A stretch of DNA of 64,000 bases from Paenibacillus aceris. Lineage in GTDB: Bacteria; Bacillota; Bacilli; Paenibacillales; NBRC-103111. Positions within the stretch are counted from its first letter, which is position 1. Each line of letters opens with the position of its first letter. The notes beneath the pieces were generated by a model, which was not told the DNA's origin, ran no database searches, and was given only the letters and a program-made list of their open reading frames with translations. Where the stretch lies: assembly GCF_017874035.1 (NCBI RefSeq), contig NZ_JAGGKV010000001.1:124001-188000 (forward strand). Direction: 5' to 3'. The translations under genes were made by a program, and so were the position numbers. Of this stretch, positions 26,712 to 35,097 are shown one piece after another.

Positions 26712-26735
26712 ATTATAAGAGTTGCAATTTGCAAC
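26712..26735 (-). promoter_or_regulatory. kdgT-dtnK-pdxA2 promoter with palindromic operator
   Basis: Minus strand -10 TATAAT (26717-26712). Three bases upstream is the perfect 15-base palindrome GTTGCAATTTGCAAC (26721-26735), in place of a recognisable -35. No -24/-12 sigma-54 element is seen. Related half-sites occur upstream of the regulator gene, so this is the likely binding site of that regulator. Confidence 0.6.
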
Positions 26736-26805
26736 ATAATATTTCAATTTCGCTCATGTGATGATTATATGATAGGAATCCCCTCATAACAACGGGGGAA
26801 ATCGT

Positions 26806-28650
26806 TTAAATTTGCAACACATCTTTCAATTTACGCCATAGGGTAGATCGGTTTATCCCTAATCGTTTCGCTGCTTTGGACTGATTCATTCCTTCTTTTT
26901 CCAATATCTCCAGTAGTATTCTCTGTTCAATTTCATCCCATGATCCTGACAAATTGACGGTTGCGAGCTGACTGGTTGCTTCCGTTTGCAACGATTCCCT
27001 CACTTTCTGCCAACCCTCTTTTGCTTCCTTCGTACCAATATAGTGACTGTTTGTGCAAGCAAGCATGCTCTCTAGAACAACTCTCAGTTGGTGAATATTA
27101 CCTGGCCACAGCTTGTTCATCAGGTCGTCTTCCAAAACCTCTTGCCGAATACCAACGATTTGCTTGCCATGACGAGAGTTATAATTGGCAATTAATACAC
27201 GGGCGATCTCTTCAATATCCTCCAACCGTTCCCGAAGCGGCGGTAAACTCACGTACATGTCCATAAATGCCAGGACAAACGCTTGATCCATCTCTTCTTT
27301 TTTGAGCATCAGCTTTATCGGGTGAGAGGTGGTCACGATGAGACGGGCATGCGTACCCGTAGTCATGGCAGAGAGAAGCTTGCGCTGCAGCTGTAGACTT
27401 ACATGTTGGATGTTTTCCAGACATATCGTTCCGACCGATTCTTTGAAAAGTAGTCCCGGAAAATCATCTGTGCCGAGTAAAACCGATTCTTGCTCCTCAT
27501 CCGATAATTGGTCGCATGGAAGTATGTACAACGCATCCCCTGAGCTTTGGCTTGCGGCATGGATCGCTTGACAGAACAACTGCTTGCCGCTTCCCTCTTC
27601 CCCGCTTATCCAAATCGGATTACGCGTTTGTGCGAGTGCTTTGGCACGTTTGATAGCCTGCAAAATAACGGTGCTTGAACCCATAATTTGCGCAAAAGTT
27701 GCAATCCGGTCCGTTATTTGAAAATTGTACGAGGCTGGACTATTTATTTTATCTGCTGAAGGATATAAGTAAACAAAGTAGCTGTAACTCGGGCTGCTTA
27801 ACTTGGGAGGCGGGACAACGATTTCAATGCTTACCTGCCTTTTTTGGAACCACTTCGTTTGCTTGGTTACGCCGATTGCGCTGCTTTTGCCGGCTTCCTC
27901 CAAATAGCGGCCCCACATCGGATCTATGCCTGCCAAATTCATCCCGCGGATAACCGAGCTGTTGTATCCGAGCAATGACGCGGCGGCTTCATTCGCATAT
28001 AGGATTCCTCCCGAATCGTTTATTGCCATGACCCCGGTTCGGTGATGTTCCAGAATATGCTCAAATAAATGCTCGTTTTCTTGCGCTTTCCAAAGGACAT
28101 CGTAAATCCGCTTTACCTCTTCAAGCGCTTCAAGAACAGACTCTCGTCCACTTGTAATAAGAATGCCGTTATAGCCCATTTCTTCTGCCGTATTCACGGT
28201 TACTACGTCGCCAAGGATGATTTGAGCGTCATGCTCAAAAGCGGTCTGTAGGGCTTGTGGAACGTCAGCAGCCCGATCTACCGAATACATGGGAAAATCG
28301 TAATCCAGCAAACTGGACACTTCCGCCACACCGCGGCAAATATTTGGAAAACCAATAATAGCCACTTTGCTGTTAGAGTTTTTAACCAAGGTGAGCACGC
28401 GCAAAATATCATAACCGGATACGGGTATATCGACGACAGGTGTTGTTACATGGCTTCGAATTAGCGTTGATGTTCCCCCCCGGCTCAAAATAACGTCATA
28501 GTTTCCCTTGGCAGCATGTACGATAGGGAGAGCGTTGTGGAGATCCGCAACCTCAATATCGATTTTAATCCGAGCATCATCTTTAGCGATGTCTTCCATT
28601 AAACCCTTCAATCCTGGGTATGGGGCAATGGCCAGTACTTTAATTTGCAT
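26806..28650 (-). CDS. PrpR-N/PAS/AAA+/Fis-type regulator with degenerate sigma-54 domain
   Basis: 614 residues from the ATG at 28650 (GAAGGGGAT before it); the GTG 15 bases upstream overlaps that SD. PrpR_N sensor domain at 1-185 (ILSRGGTSTLIR), PAS at about 195-300 (GVMAINDSGGILYANEAA), AAA+ at about 320-540 with Walker A GEEGSGKQ (350-357), and a Fis-type HTH at the end (NQSKAAKRLGINRSTLWRKL). The GAFTGA loop that contacts sigma-54 is absent, and Walker B reads CLEN instead of LDE. It therefore probably works at sigma-A promoters. It lies just upstream of the kdgT operon, its likely target. A four-carbon sugar acid or a pathway intermediate is the plausible ligand. Confidence 0.88.
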   Translation of the reverse strand: MQIKVLAIAPYPGLKGLMEDIAKDDARIKIDIEVADLHNALPIVHAAKGNYDVILSRGGTSTLIRSHVTTPVVDIPVSGYDILRVLTLVKNSNSKVAIIGFPNICRGVAEVSSLLDYDFPMYSVDRAADVPQALQTAFEHDAQIILGDVVTVNTAEEMGYNGILITSGRESVLEALEEVKRIYDVLWKAQENEHLFEHILEHHRTGVMAINDSGGILYANEAAASLLGYNSSVIRGMNLAGIDPMWGRYLEEAGKSSAIGVTKQTKWFQKRQVSIEIVVPPPKLSSPSYSYFVYLYPSADKINSPASYNFQITDRIATFAQIMGSSTVILQAIKRAKALAQTRNPIWISGEEGSGKQLFCQAIHAASQSSGDALYILPCDQLSDEEQESVLLGTDDFPGLLFKESVGTICLENIQHVSLQLQRKLLSAMTTGTHARLIVTTSHPIKLMLKKEEMDQAFVLAFMDMYVSLPPLRERLEDIEEIARVLIANYNSRHGKQIVGIRQEVLEDDLMNKLWPGNIHQLRVVLESMLACTNSHYIGTKEAKEGWQKVRESLQTEATSQLATVNLSGSWDEIEQRILLEILEKEGMNQSKAAKRLGINRSTLWRKLKDVLQI

Positions 28651-28685
28651 AGGTATCCCCTTCACATAACATTTTGAGATATAAG

Positions 28686-28773
28686 TGTTGCATAATATAA
28701 CATATAATTGCCATTATAAGCTTTTCCATGTTATTATCGCCACTTTCACAATTGAATATTTGATTATGCAACA
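28686..28773. promoter_or_regulatory. Paired TGTTGCATAAT sites upstream of the regulator
   Basis: TGTTGCATAAT occurs at 28686-28696 and in reverse at 28763-28773. The first is part of a 15-base imperfect dyad GTTGCATAATATAAC (28687-28701), the same size and half-site as the perfect palindrome at the kdgT promoter. CATATAATTGCC (28701-28712) recurs at 29990-30001 upstream of the gpsA-like gene. The rest of this 335-base gap (28651-28985) contains no supportable gene. Confidence 0.5.
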
Positions 28774-28985
28774 TCCGGTTAGTGGCAGCATATTTCCGTA
28801 TATGTGAAAGAGCCATCTTCCGTGATCGATAATCACATGAGGATGACTCCTTCGGTATATCCTGCTTCTCTTGTACTTTACAAGCCGCTCCACCAAGATT
28901 TGTTTACATAACTTTTGTTATGTATATAAATTAAAGGGACAACTAGTTTCCTTTTGCCCGCGATTGTGCCGACATATTGATTAAC

Positions 28986-29948
28986 TTAAATGCGTTCAAA
29001 TTTAACGGGTCTCATAAATAACTTGATAAGCTGCTCTCTCGCATCTTGAGCCTCCCATATAACGGAATTCACAGCCTGACAGATCGGCAGCTCCACATCA
29101 TATTGGGCAGATAACTGCAATAAAGCTTTTACGGTGGCCGCGCCTTCTGCCAATTTCTCAAACGGCTCATTTTTTACAAATGCTTCCCCAAAACGCCGAT
29201 TATGGCTGTGCTTTGAAAACACGGTAGCTTCATAATCACCGAGATGCCCAAGACCGTAAACGGTCATCTCGTCCCCTCCCATAGCTTTGACTAATCTGGC
29301 GATTTCTTTGGTTCCTCTAGACATTAATGCGCCCTTCAAACTTGAGTAACCTAATCCATCCAACATGCCTGCTGCAATGCCGATGACATTTTTCGCGGCC
29401 GCTCCGATTTCATTGCCTAGCAAATCCTCTCCATAATAGAATCGGATCGTCTCGCTTCCTAAATTGTCAACAATCAGCTTCGTGATGTTAATGTTATCCG
29501 AATCAATCACCATACAGTTCGGAATATCCTGTACAAAATCTTGTACATGCCCAGGGCCAACCCAAATGGCAACATCGACCGGCTGTTGAATTTCTTCCAT
29601 AAAAACTCGTGTCAGTCTCTCGCCTGACGACATTTCAAGTCCTTTCATGCACAGAACAAAGGTCTTGTTGGCAATTTTCATCGAATTAAGCTGCTTAGCA
29701 AAGCTTCTAAGCTCTTGAGCGCTAATCGCAATAAAAACAAGCTCAGCCAAAGCAATAGCTTCATCCAGGTTATTCGTTAATTGAATACTAAGGGGTAAAT
29801 CCAAATAATCATTTTTTCGCGTTTGCAGCAGCTTTTCATAATTTTGGGATGCGTCTCTTCCCCATAACAGGACTTCATGACCTTGTTTATTGGCATACCA
29901 AGATAAAAAGGATCCCCATCTCCCGCAGCCTAATATCGAAATCTTCAT
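28986..29948 (-). CDS. gpsA: GpsA-like NAD(P)-dependent glycerol-3-phosphate dehydrogenase paralogue
   Basis: 320 residues from the ATG at 29948, 9 bases after AAAGGAA; a GTG three codons earlier is possible. Rossmann motif ILGCGRWGS, then LCMKGLE, WVGPGHV (usual SGPS/GPSFA region), and LGNEIGAAAKNVIGIAAG with the catalytic lysine. The usual GLGDLxLTC is GLGHLGDYEAT, so it is not a textbook GpsA. It interconverts DHAP and sn-glycerol 3-phosphate. Its position beside a pathway that yields DHAP, and a promoter 12-mer shared with the regulator, suggest a dedicated copy rather than the housekeeping enzyme for lipid synthesis. Confidence 0.85.
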   Translation of the reverse strand: MKISILGCGRWGSFLSWYANKQGHEVLLWGRDASQNYEKLLQTRKNDYLDLPLSIQLTNNLDEAIALAELVFIAISAQELRSFAKQLNSMKIANKTFVLCMKGLEMSSGERLTRVFMEEIQQPVDVAIWVGPGHVQDFVQDIPNCMVIDSDNINITKLIVDNLGSETIRFYYGEDLLGNEIGAAAKNVIGIAAGMLDGLGYSSLKGALMSRGTKEIARLVKAMGGDEMTVYGLGHLGDYEATVFSKHSHNRRFGEAFVKNEPFEKLAEGAATVKALLQLSAQYDVELPICQAVNSVIWEAQDAREQLIKLFMRPVKFERI

Positions 29949-30061
29949 TCCGTGCACTTCCTTTACGACTCTTTTGGATACCTGTTTTGCATATAATTGC
30001 CTTTTAGGACTATTCGCGAAAATATGGAACTATCCTTCAACCACATGAATTCAAAAAACAA

Positions 30062-30086
30062 AAAGGCCGCACTATTCGCGACCTTT
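30062..30086 (-). terminator. Terminator overlapping the end of the binding-protein gene
   Basis: AAAGGTCGC / GCGGCCTTT stem (one G-U pair) with a 7-base loop, followed on the minus strand by TTGTTTTTT. The first arm contains the last codons of the gene ending at 30072. Confidence 0.75.
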
Positions 30087-30896
30087 TACTGTTTCATGCT
30101 GCATTTCATATTCCATGTCTTTTTTTATTTTATCCGGCATGACATCCGGCTTACTTCCAAACCACTTCGTATACATGGTTTCATAGGTTCCGTCTTTGCT
30201 GACAGCTTCGATGCCTTTATTCACTTTGCCGATATAATCATTGCGCTTTTTCCCGACGACAGCGTATCTCTCTTTATTAAACGCTTGTCCAACCATTTTC
30301 ACTTGTCCTTGCGCTTTATCCTGCAGAAAATCATGCGCGTTGCGCTCGTCGAAAATCGCGGCATCCACCGTATTGTTTTTTAATTCGTTGTAGATATCGG
30401 CTATGTTGGAATAGCTGCGTATTTTAGCCCCTTGAATCTCACCGGCGTAGTTAAATGCCGTCGATCCGTTCTTGGTCGCCACCACTTTTTGGGTTAAATC
30501 ATCTTTACCTTTGATGACACCATTGTCTGTGGATGTGAGAACCACTAACCCTGTTTGAAAGTAAGGACTGGAGTAATCAAGGTTGTTCTTGCGGGCATTG
30601 CTGACCGTCATGCCGGCTAACGCTAGATCAACCCCGCCGGATTTTAAGCTTTTGAGCAATTCCCCATGTTCCATAGGAACGAGCTCATATTGAATGCCCG
30701 CCTTTTGTGCAATCGCTTGCCACAAATCGACCTCGAAGCCTTTTTTCTCCCCATCCTCCATATACGTGAACGGACGGAAGTTTTGCTCGATGCCGACCTT
30801 AATTGTTTCCTTTTTCCCGCACCCTGAGGCAGTCGGCATAACCAACAGGACGGCCAACAGCGCGATGCTCCATTTGCTTCGATTTCCAACCCTCAT
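30072..30896 (-). CDS. Amino-acid-type ABC transporter binding lipoprotein
   Basis: 274 residues, SBP family 3. A lipoprotein signal ends at the lipobox SGC (Cys26). The motifs IKVGIEQNFRPFTYMEDGEKKGFEVDL (residues about 34-60), DLALAGMTVSNARK and VVATKNGSTAFN are typical of polar amino acid or cystine binding proteins. GGAGGG precedes the ATG. No permease or ATPase gene is adjacent, so it is an orphan in this window and must pair with a transporter elsewhere. It is monocistronic. Confidence 0.9.
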   Translation of the reverse strand: MRVGNRSKWSIALLAVLLVMPTASGCGKKETIKVGIEQNFRPFTYMEDGEKKGFEVDLWQAIAQKAGIQYELVPMEHGELLKSLKSGGVDLALAGMTVSNARKNNLDYSSPYFQTGLVVLTSTDNGVIKGKDDLTQKVVATKNGSTAFNYAGEIQGAKIRSYSNIADIYNELKNNTVDAAIFDERNAHDFLQDKAQGQVKMVGQAFNKERYAVVGKKRNDYIGKVNKGIEAVSKDGTYETMYTKWFGSKPDVMPDKIKKDMEYEMQHETVKGRE

Positions 30897-30962
30897 TGCT
30901 TGTATACCCTCCTTCTCGTAACAACGGTATTATTTGTTAATCGATAGAAGGTTATACAGTTG

Positions 30963-31847
30963 TTAAGCCAGAGTCAGCTTGCCGTTTACTTCATACAGCT
31001 CCAAAAACACGGGCCGCTCGTGGGGCGTTTGATTTGGCGTATGAATCGCAAGCATCCAAGTATCTCGGAAGGACCGAAAGATCATAGCATGCCCGCCATC
31101 GTTTCGGTAAAGGGCTTCCGGTTCATGTTCCCACGGTCCCAAGATGCTGCCGCTCTGCGATTTCGCAATGCCAAGCGCATATCGGTTGTCGATGAAGCTT
31201 GCCCACAGCAGCAGCAATTCCCCGCCTGCCGCATGAAACAAATAAGGTCCATCCGTCACATAGTTTTCCTGATCTTTATATTTCGCAGCCTTGAACGAGG
31301 TCGTCCACGGCGCTTCCGAAGCCCGGAACAGTACAACAGGATCGCCGATCGCACTACTCAAATCGTTTGTTAAACGAACCGCACACACCTCGCCGTCTGC
31401 AACTTGCTGCCATTCGTGGCAGAATATCATCCACGGGTCGCCTGCATGATCTATGAATAAAGTTCCATCCAGCGAACTCCAGTCTTCCGGCGTCACTGGG
31501 CCTTCGCTGTGTGGCTTAAAAGGACCTAGCAAATGGTCGGCGACGAGAACGGCCGTACCTAACAGATGATTGTCCTTCCGTCTAAAAGTAGCAAACATAT
31601 AATAACGATCTTTATACGAATAAACTTCCGGAGCCCAGAAATTCGTATCGGAGTAGAAGTCCTCCTGGGGCCGAAATACCGGATAAGGCCCCTCCCAGTT
31701 CTCTAAATCCTCTCCGACATAGGCATCAAATCCTGTGCCTTTCCCCCATATATTCGCATCTGTGCTGCCAAATAAATAATATTTACCTTCGCCAGGCACC
31801 GGAACGACGAACGGATCACGAATCTGTAAATCTTTATTCGAAACCAT
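30963..31847 (-). CDS. GH43-like five-bladed propeller glycoside hydrolase
   Basis: 294 residues, no signal peptide, so it acts on imported oligosaccharide. Blade motifs: IRDPFVV carries the expected general base Asp, SSLDGTLF the pKa-modulating Asp, and NYVTDGPYLF lies where GH43 enzymes usually have the acid Glu in a TEGP-type motif. Here that residue is Asp. Family members act on arabinosides or xylosides. Last gene of the glycan operon, 32 bases after the previous one; GAGGGGG precedes the ATG. Confidence 0.82.
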   Translation of the reverse strand: MVSNKDLQIRDPFVVPVPGEGKYYLFGSTDANIWGKGTGFDAYVGEDLENWEGPYPVFRPQEDFYSDTNFWAPEVYSYKDRYYMFATFRRKDNHLLGTAVLVADHLLGPFKPHSEGPVTPEDWSSLDGTLFIDHAGDPWMIFCHEWQQVADGEVCAVRLTNDLSSAIGDPVVLFRASEAPWTTSFKAAKYKDQENYVTDGPYLFHAAGGELLLLWASFIDNRYALGIAKSQSGSILGPWEHEPEALYRNDGGHAMIFRSFRDTWMLAIHTPNQTPHERPVFLELYEVNGKLTLA

Positions 31848-31879
31848 ATTGATTTCCCCCTCACTTTCTAACCATCAAA

Positions 31880-33535
31880 CTACCGATAGGTTGGCGCTAT
31901 AACACCCATATCGACGTCTACCTTTTTCAGCTCCAGCCCGTTAACCACATTGATTCGCTCATTTCCTTTAACAGCTACTTGCCACTCTTGGCCTGCATAT
32001 GTGACGATTCCTTCTACCGTTCGAACACTCATCCCTATGAGCGACTTCAGATTTCCTTGACGGTCCGTTACAGCTCTTAACCCATTAGGAAACTGGAGAC
32101 TAGCTTTGCCATCGCGATAAACAATGGATTCATCCGTCGTATTTACTAGTTCAAAAGAAACCCCATCGACAATGCGGCTATAAGCCGTAGCATCGGCAAT
32201 TTCTTCCCCATGATCGACCGCATAAGGCAACAAGCCTGTAAACCACAGTTCGTTACCCGGTCTAGGCATAATCCCGCACAGGCGTTCAACGTAATCCAGC
32301 ATGCACAAGATGGCTGGCGAGTATGTCTGCGTAAAACCCTCTTCCCCCGTCCAAGGGCTTAGCGCTTGGGAGAAGCGTGTCATTTTATGAAAAGCCGCCA
32401 TAATCGGATAAAGCACATAGGTTAATTCCACATAGCGTCCATGATGCTCAAACGCATGCGGAGCCCGAATCAGGCTGAGAAAGTTAGAAGGCCCCGCCCA
32501 ACTGTTATAGCTGGAAAAAGGATCAAATCTTGGATCATCCATCGCGATAGAGGTGAAAGGATACTTAGCAAAAAACTTGCGCGTATTGAGCAAATATTTG
32601 TTCAGTGCTTGATCAAAGAAAGCTCGATCTCCTACTTCGCAAGCTAGTACGCGCAGTAGAACATCGGACTGAACGCGAACAAGCTCCTCATTTTTATCCC
32701 GATCGTAGAAAAATTGGTCCTCCGCGTCGAAGCAGTATTCGAATAAGCTGTTCAAGCTGATTTCCGCCTTTACAAGCCATGGCTCCCCGCTTTCCCCCAA
32801 TTCTTCCGCAATTTTTGCCAAATACAGTCTCTGGCAGTACACATTTGCCGTTAAATCCGGTGCAATGAACGGCAGGATTGGGGAATCCGGATTATAGGTT
32901 CTTGCATCATTCCTATGTGGCGTATCCGGCACATGCCAGAAACGCGGCGATAAGTCATGGCCGGTATCAAACGTGCAGAACGCTTCGACAGCATTGGAAC
33001 CTCGCGTATTGCGATAGGTCTGCAGCCACTCATCATAGCGCTCCATCGCCGCATACATTTTCCGCAAAAAAGCCTTATCCTGCCCATTCATTTGATAGTG
33101 ATTCCAGACGCTTCGCGCAAGCGGTGTCACTAACTGAATTTGCCTGTACGACGGGCCAGCTTCGGTCAATTTATAGGGCATTAAACCATCTTCACGCTGA
33201 AAATCGGCAAATAATTCATATGTGGTTTGTGAGACGGACGGAATAAACCGCGAAAGCAGTTCTGCATTTATCGTTCCGGTGCTTTCCAGCCAACAGCCTA
33301 AATAAATGCCCCCTTCATGCAAAATAGGCTTATCGCCGCCGGTTGGCACCACACAATCCAGCAATTTACGGAGTGCCTCATAATAAACACGCTCAAATTT
33401 TTCGGAAGAAGCCGCAAATTTTACGCCATGATGCATCCATTCCTTAAGAACTGGACCATCGGACGCTTTTTTGAGTTCACCAAGACGTTCCTCTATTTGA
33501 ATGGCACGCAGCTTATTTAGTAAATCTAGGCTCAT
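31880..33535 (-). CDS. Putative (alpha/alpha)6-barrel glycoside hydrolase
   Basis: 551 residues from the ATG at 33535 (AGAGG before it); an upstream in-frame codon lies beyond the SD. No signal peptide. Helical-hairpin motifs such as YEALRKLLDCVVPTGGDKP, FADFQREDGLMPYK, SSYNSWAGPSNFL and NELWFTGLLPY resemble six-hairpin glycosidases of the trehalase/MGH1-like group. Glu/Asp candidates are present, but I cannot assign a GH family or a catalytic pair with confidence. The C-terminal 80 residues form a beta-rich cap. It lies between the ABC transporter and the GH43-like gene, so it likely cleaves the imported glycan. Confidence 0.7.
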   Translation of the reverse strand: MSLDLLNKLRAIQIEERLGELKKASDGPVLKEWMHHGVKFAASSEKFERVYYEALRKLLDCVVPTGGDKPILHEGGIYLGCWLESTGTINAELLSRFIPSVSQTTYELFADFQREDGLMPYKLTEAGPSYRQIQLVTPLARSVWNHYQMNGQDKAFLRKMYAAMERYDEWLQTYRNTRGSNAVEAFCTFDTGHDLSPRFWHVPDTPHRNDARTYNPDSPILPFIAPDLTANVYCQRLYLAKIAEELGESGEPWLVKAEISLNSLFEYCFDAEDQFFYDRDKNEELVRVQSDVLLRVLACEVGDRAFFDQALNKYLLNTRKFFAKYPFTSIAMDDPRFDPFSSYNSWAGPSNFLSLIRAPHAFEHHGRYVELTYVLYPIMAAFHKMTRFSQALSPWTGEEGFTQTYSPAILCMLDYVERLCGIMPRPGNELWFTGLLPYAVDHGEEIADATAYSRIVDGVSFELVNTTDESIVYRDGKASLQFPNGLRAVTDRQGNLKSLIGMSVRTVEGIVTYAGQEWQVAVKGNERINVVNGLELKKVDVDMGVIAPTYR

Positions 33536-33590
33536 AGAAATACCTCTTTTCTTTAAAATGGAATTCAAGCAATTTCATTCTGCTAATGTG

Positions 33591-33617
33591 AAAAAGACTG
33601 CCAGTGGCAGTCTTTTT
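33591..33617 (-). terminator. Intercistronic terminator after the sugar-binding protein gene
   Basis: Perfect 12-bp stem (AAAAAGACTGCC / GGCAGTCTTTTT) with a 3-base loop, between the binding-protein gene and the glycoside hydrolase gene. It probably limits read-through into the hydrolases rather than ending the operon fully. Confidence 0.8.
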
Positions 33618-33638
33618 CTCCCGGCAAAGCGGTTTTTC

Positions 33639-34985
33639 TTATTTGTTATTATTGAAAATTTTCACAGCGCCGGTGTAGAAATCTGCCACGCCTTTTTTCA
33701 CATCTTTTTTGCCGAAGCCGATTTCTTGTACCGTCGTTTCAATCAATTTTGTATACTCTGTGAAGCCTGGAGGATTGTAACTGATCGCAAATGGCTCTTT
33801 GTTCGTTGCAGCCGAAACGCGGCTGGTGTAATCATAGATGACTTGATCAACCGGACTCGCATCCTTTTTCAGCAAATCGCGCATTTTGGATGTAACGGGA
33901 ACGCCACGATCATTGCCCAAAATTTTGGCTGCATCCGGATCATTGATCCAGTAGTTCATCAGCATCGCCACTTCTTTCGGATGCTTCGTTTTGGCATAAC
34001 CGGACAAGCCTTGGCTGGATTCGAATACGACACCTGTCCCTTTCGGTCCGCGAGGCAGTTGAACCAGCTCCAACTTATCTTGGATCAAGTTCTGATGAGC
34101 GCCAAGCTGATTGGAGGCTAGCAAACTCATAGCTACTTTACCGGTAACAACGAGGGATTTGCTCGTATCAGACGGTGGATTGGACACCTGTAACGCTGGT
34201 GTGACTACGCCGCCGGCTTTTGTCATCGTATCCCATAATCCGAACCATTCTTCGGCATCTTTTTGCTCAAATCCGAGCTTCGCGTTATCCATATCATAGA
34301 GCATTTTGCCACGCTGCTTCATGTAAATATCCATGCCATCGACAGTGAAATTGTACGTACCAAATACGTCTTTACCTAGCTTATCGGAAATTTCCTTACT
34401 GATTCTTCCGTAATCCTCCCAAGTCCAGCCATCCTGTGGAACCGGAATACCGGCTTTTTTGAACAGCTCCGTATTGACCACGATCCCCCGTGCGTTGGCT
34501 CCGGCAGAAACATGAAGCAGCTTGCCTTTGAATGTGCCATATTGGATCATCGATTTGTCCATATCGCTTAGGTTAAGCTCCTTGCCTACATAGGGGTCCA
34601 TCTCAAGCAGGACGTTTTTATTGGCATAATCTACAACGTTGCCGCCAAGGAAGAATGCATCAGGCGCTGTACCCGAAGCCAGTTGTGTGTTGAGCTTATC
34701 GAAATAACCGGAGCTTGGCGCAAATTCACCGACGATTTTGATATTAGGATTTTTCTCTTCAAACTTGCGAAGCGCTTCATTCGTGCGATCTGCACGCTTC
34801 TGGTCGCCCCACCACATTAATCTTAGTTCAACCGGCTCGGCCTTTGCTGCTGCGGTAGCTGAACTTGTTGCTGCTGCGTTAGGTGCGCTGCTGCTTCCGC
34901 TGCTGCCCGTCCCCGTACCTGAGGAACATGCCGTTGTAACCGCCATCAGCACTGCCATTGTTGTCATGACCAAACTTTTTTTCAT
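33639..34985 (-). CDS. ABC sugar transporter binding lipoprotein
   Basis: 448 residues from the ATG at 34985 (AGGGGG 9 bases before). Lipoprotein signal with lipobox TAC-SS (Cys20), then a Ser/Thr/Gly/Ala-rich linker to about 50. The SBP family 1 domain includes LRLMWWGDQKRADRTNEAL, FEEKNPNIKIVGEFAP and GTAPDAFFLGGN. It feeds the two permeases encoded just upstream; the ATPase is presumably a shared MsmX-type protein, since none is encoded here. The ligand is a plant or microbial oligosaccharide of unknown type. Confidence 0.92.
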   Translation of the reverse strand: MKKSLVMTTMAVLMAVTTACSSGTGTGSSGSSSAPNAAATSSATAAAKAEPVELRLMWWGDQKRADRTNEALRKFEEKNPNIKIVGEFAPSSGYFDKLNTQLASGTAPDAFFLGGNVVDYANKNVLLEMDPYVGKELNLSDMDKSMIQYGTFKGKLLHVSAGANARGIVVNTELFKKAGIPVPQDGWTWEDYGRISKEISDKLGKDVFGTYNFTVDGMDIYMKQRGKMLYDMDNAKLGFEQKDAEEWFGLWDTMTKAGGVVTPALQVSNPPSDTSKSLVVTGKVAMSLLASNQLGAHQNLIQDKLELVQLPRGPKGTGVVFESSQGLSGYAKTKHPKEVAMLMNYWINDPDAAKILGNDRGVPVTSKMRDLLKKDASPVDQVIYDYTSRVSAATNKEPFAISYNPPGFTEYTKLIETTVQEIGFGKKDVKKGVADFYTGAVKIFNNNK

Positions 34986-35097
34986 AGGTAAATTCCCCCT
35001 GCTTCTGGTGTAATGATCGACTATAACCTGATCGTAAAGCATTTTCAAACCACTTAGAATGTCATTTCTTCGGGTGTTGACTCTTCATTTTTTCGGG

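Noticed and set aside
26678..26805. Sigma-54 promoter expected for a PrpR-type regulator
   Set aside because: No TGGCAC-N5-TTGC element is found; the region has a TATAAT and a palindrome instead.
30009..30081. 11-base direct repeat ACTATTCGCGA at 30009-30019 and 30071-30081
   Set aside because: The second copy is part of a terminator loop; two short copies are too little to call a functional element.
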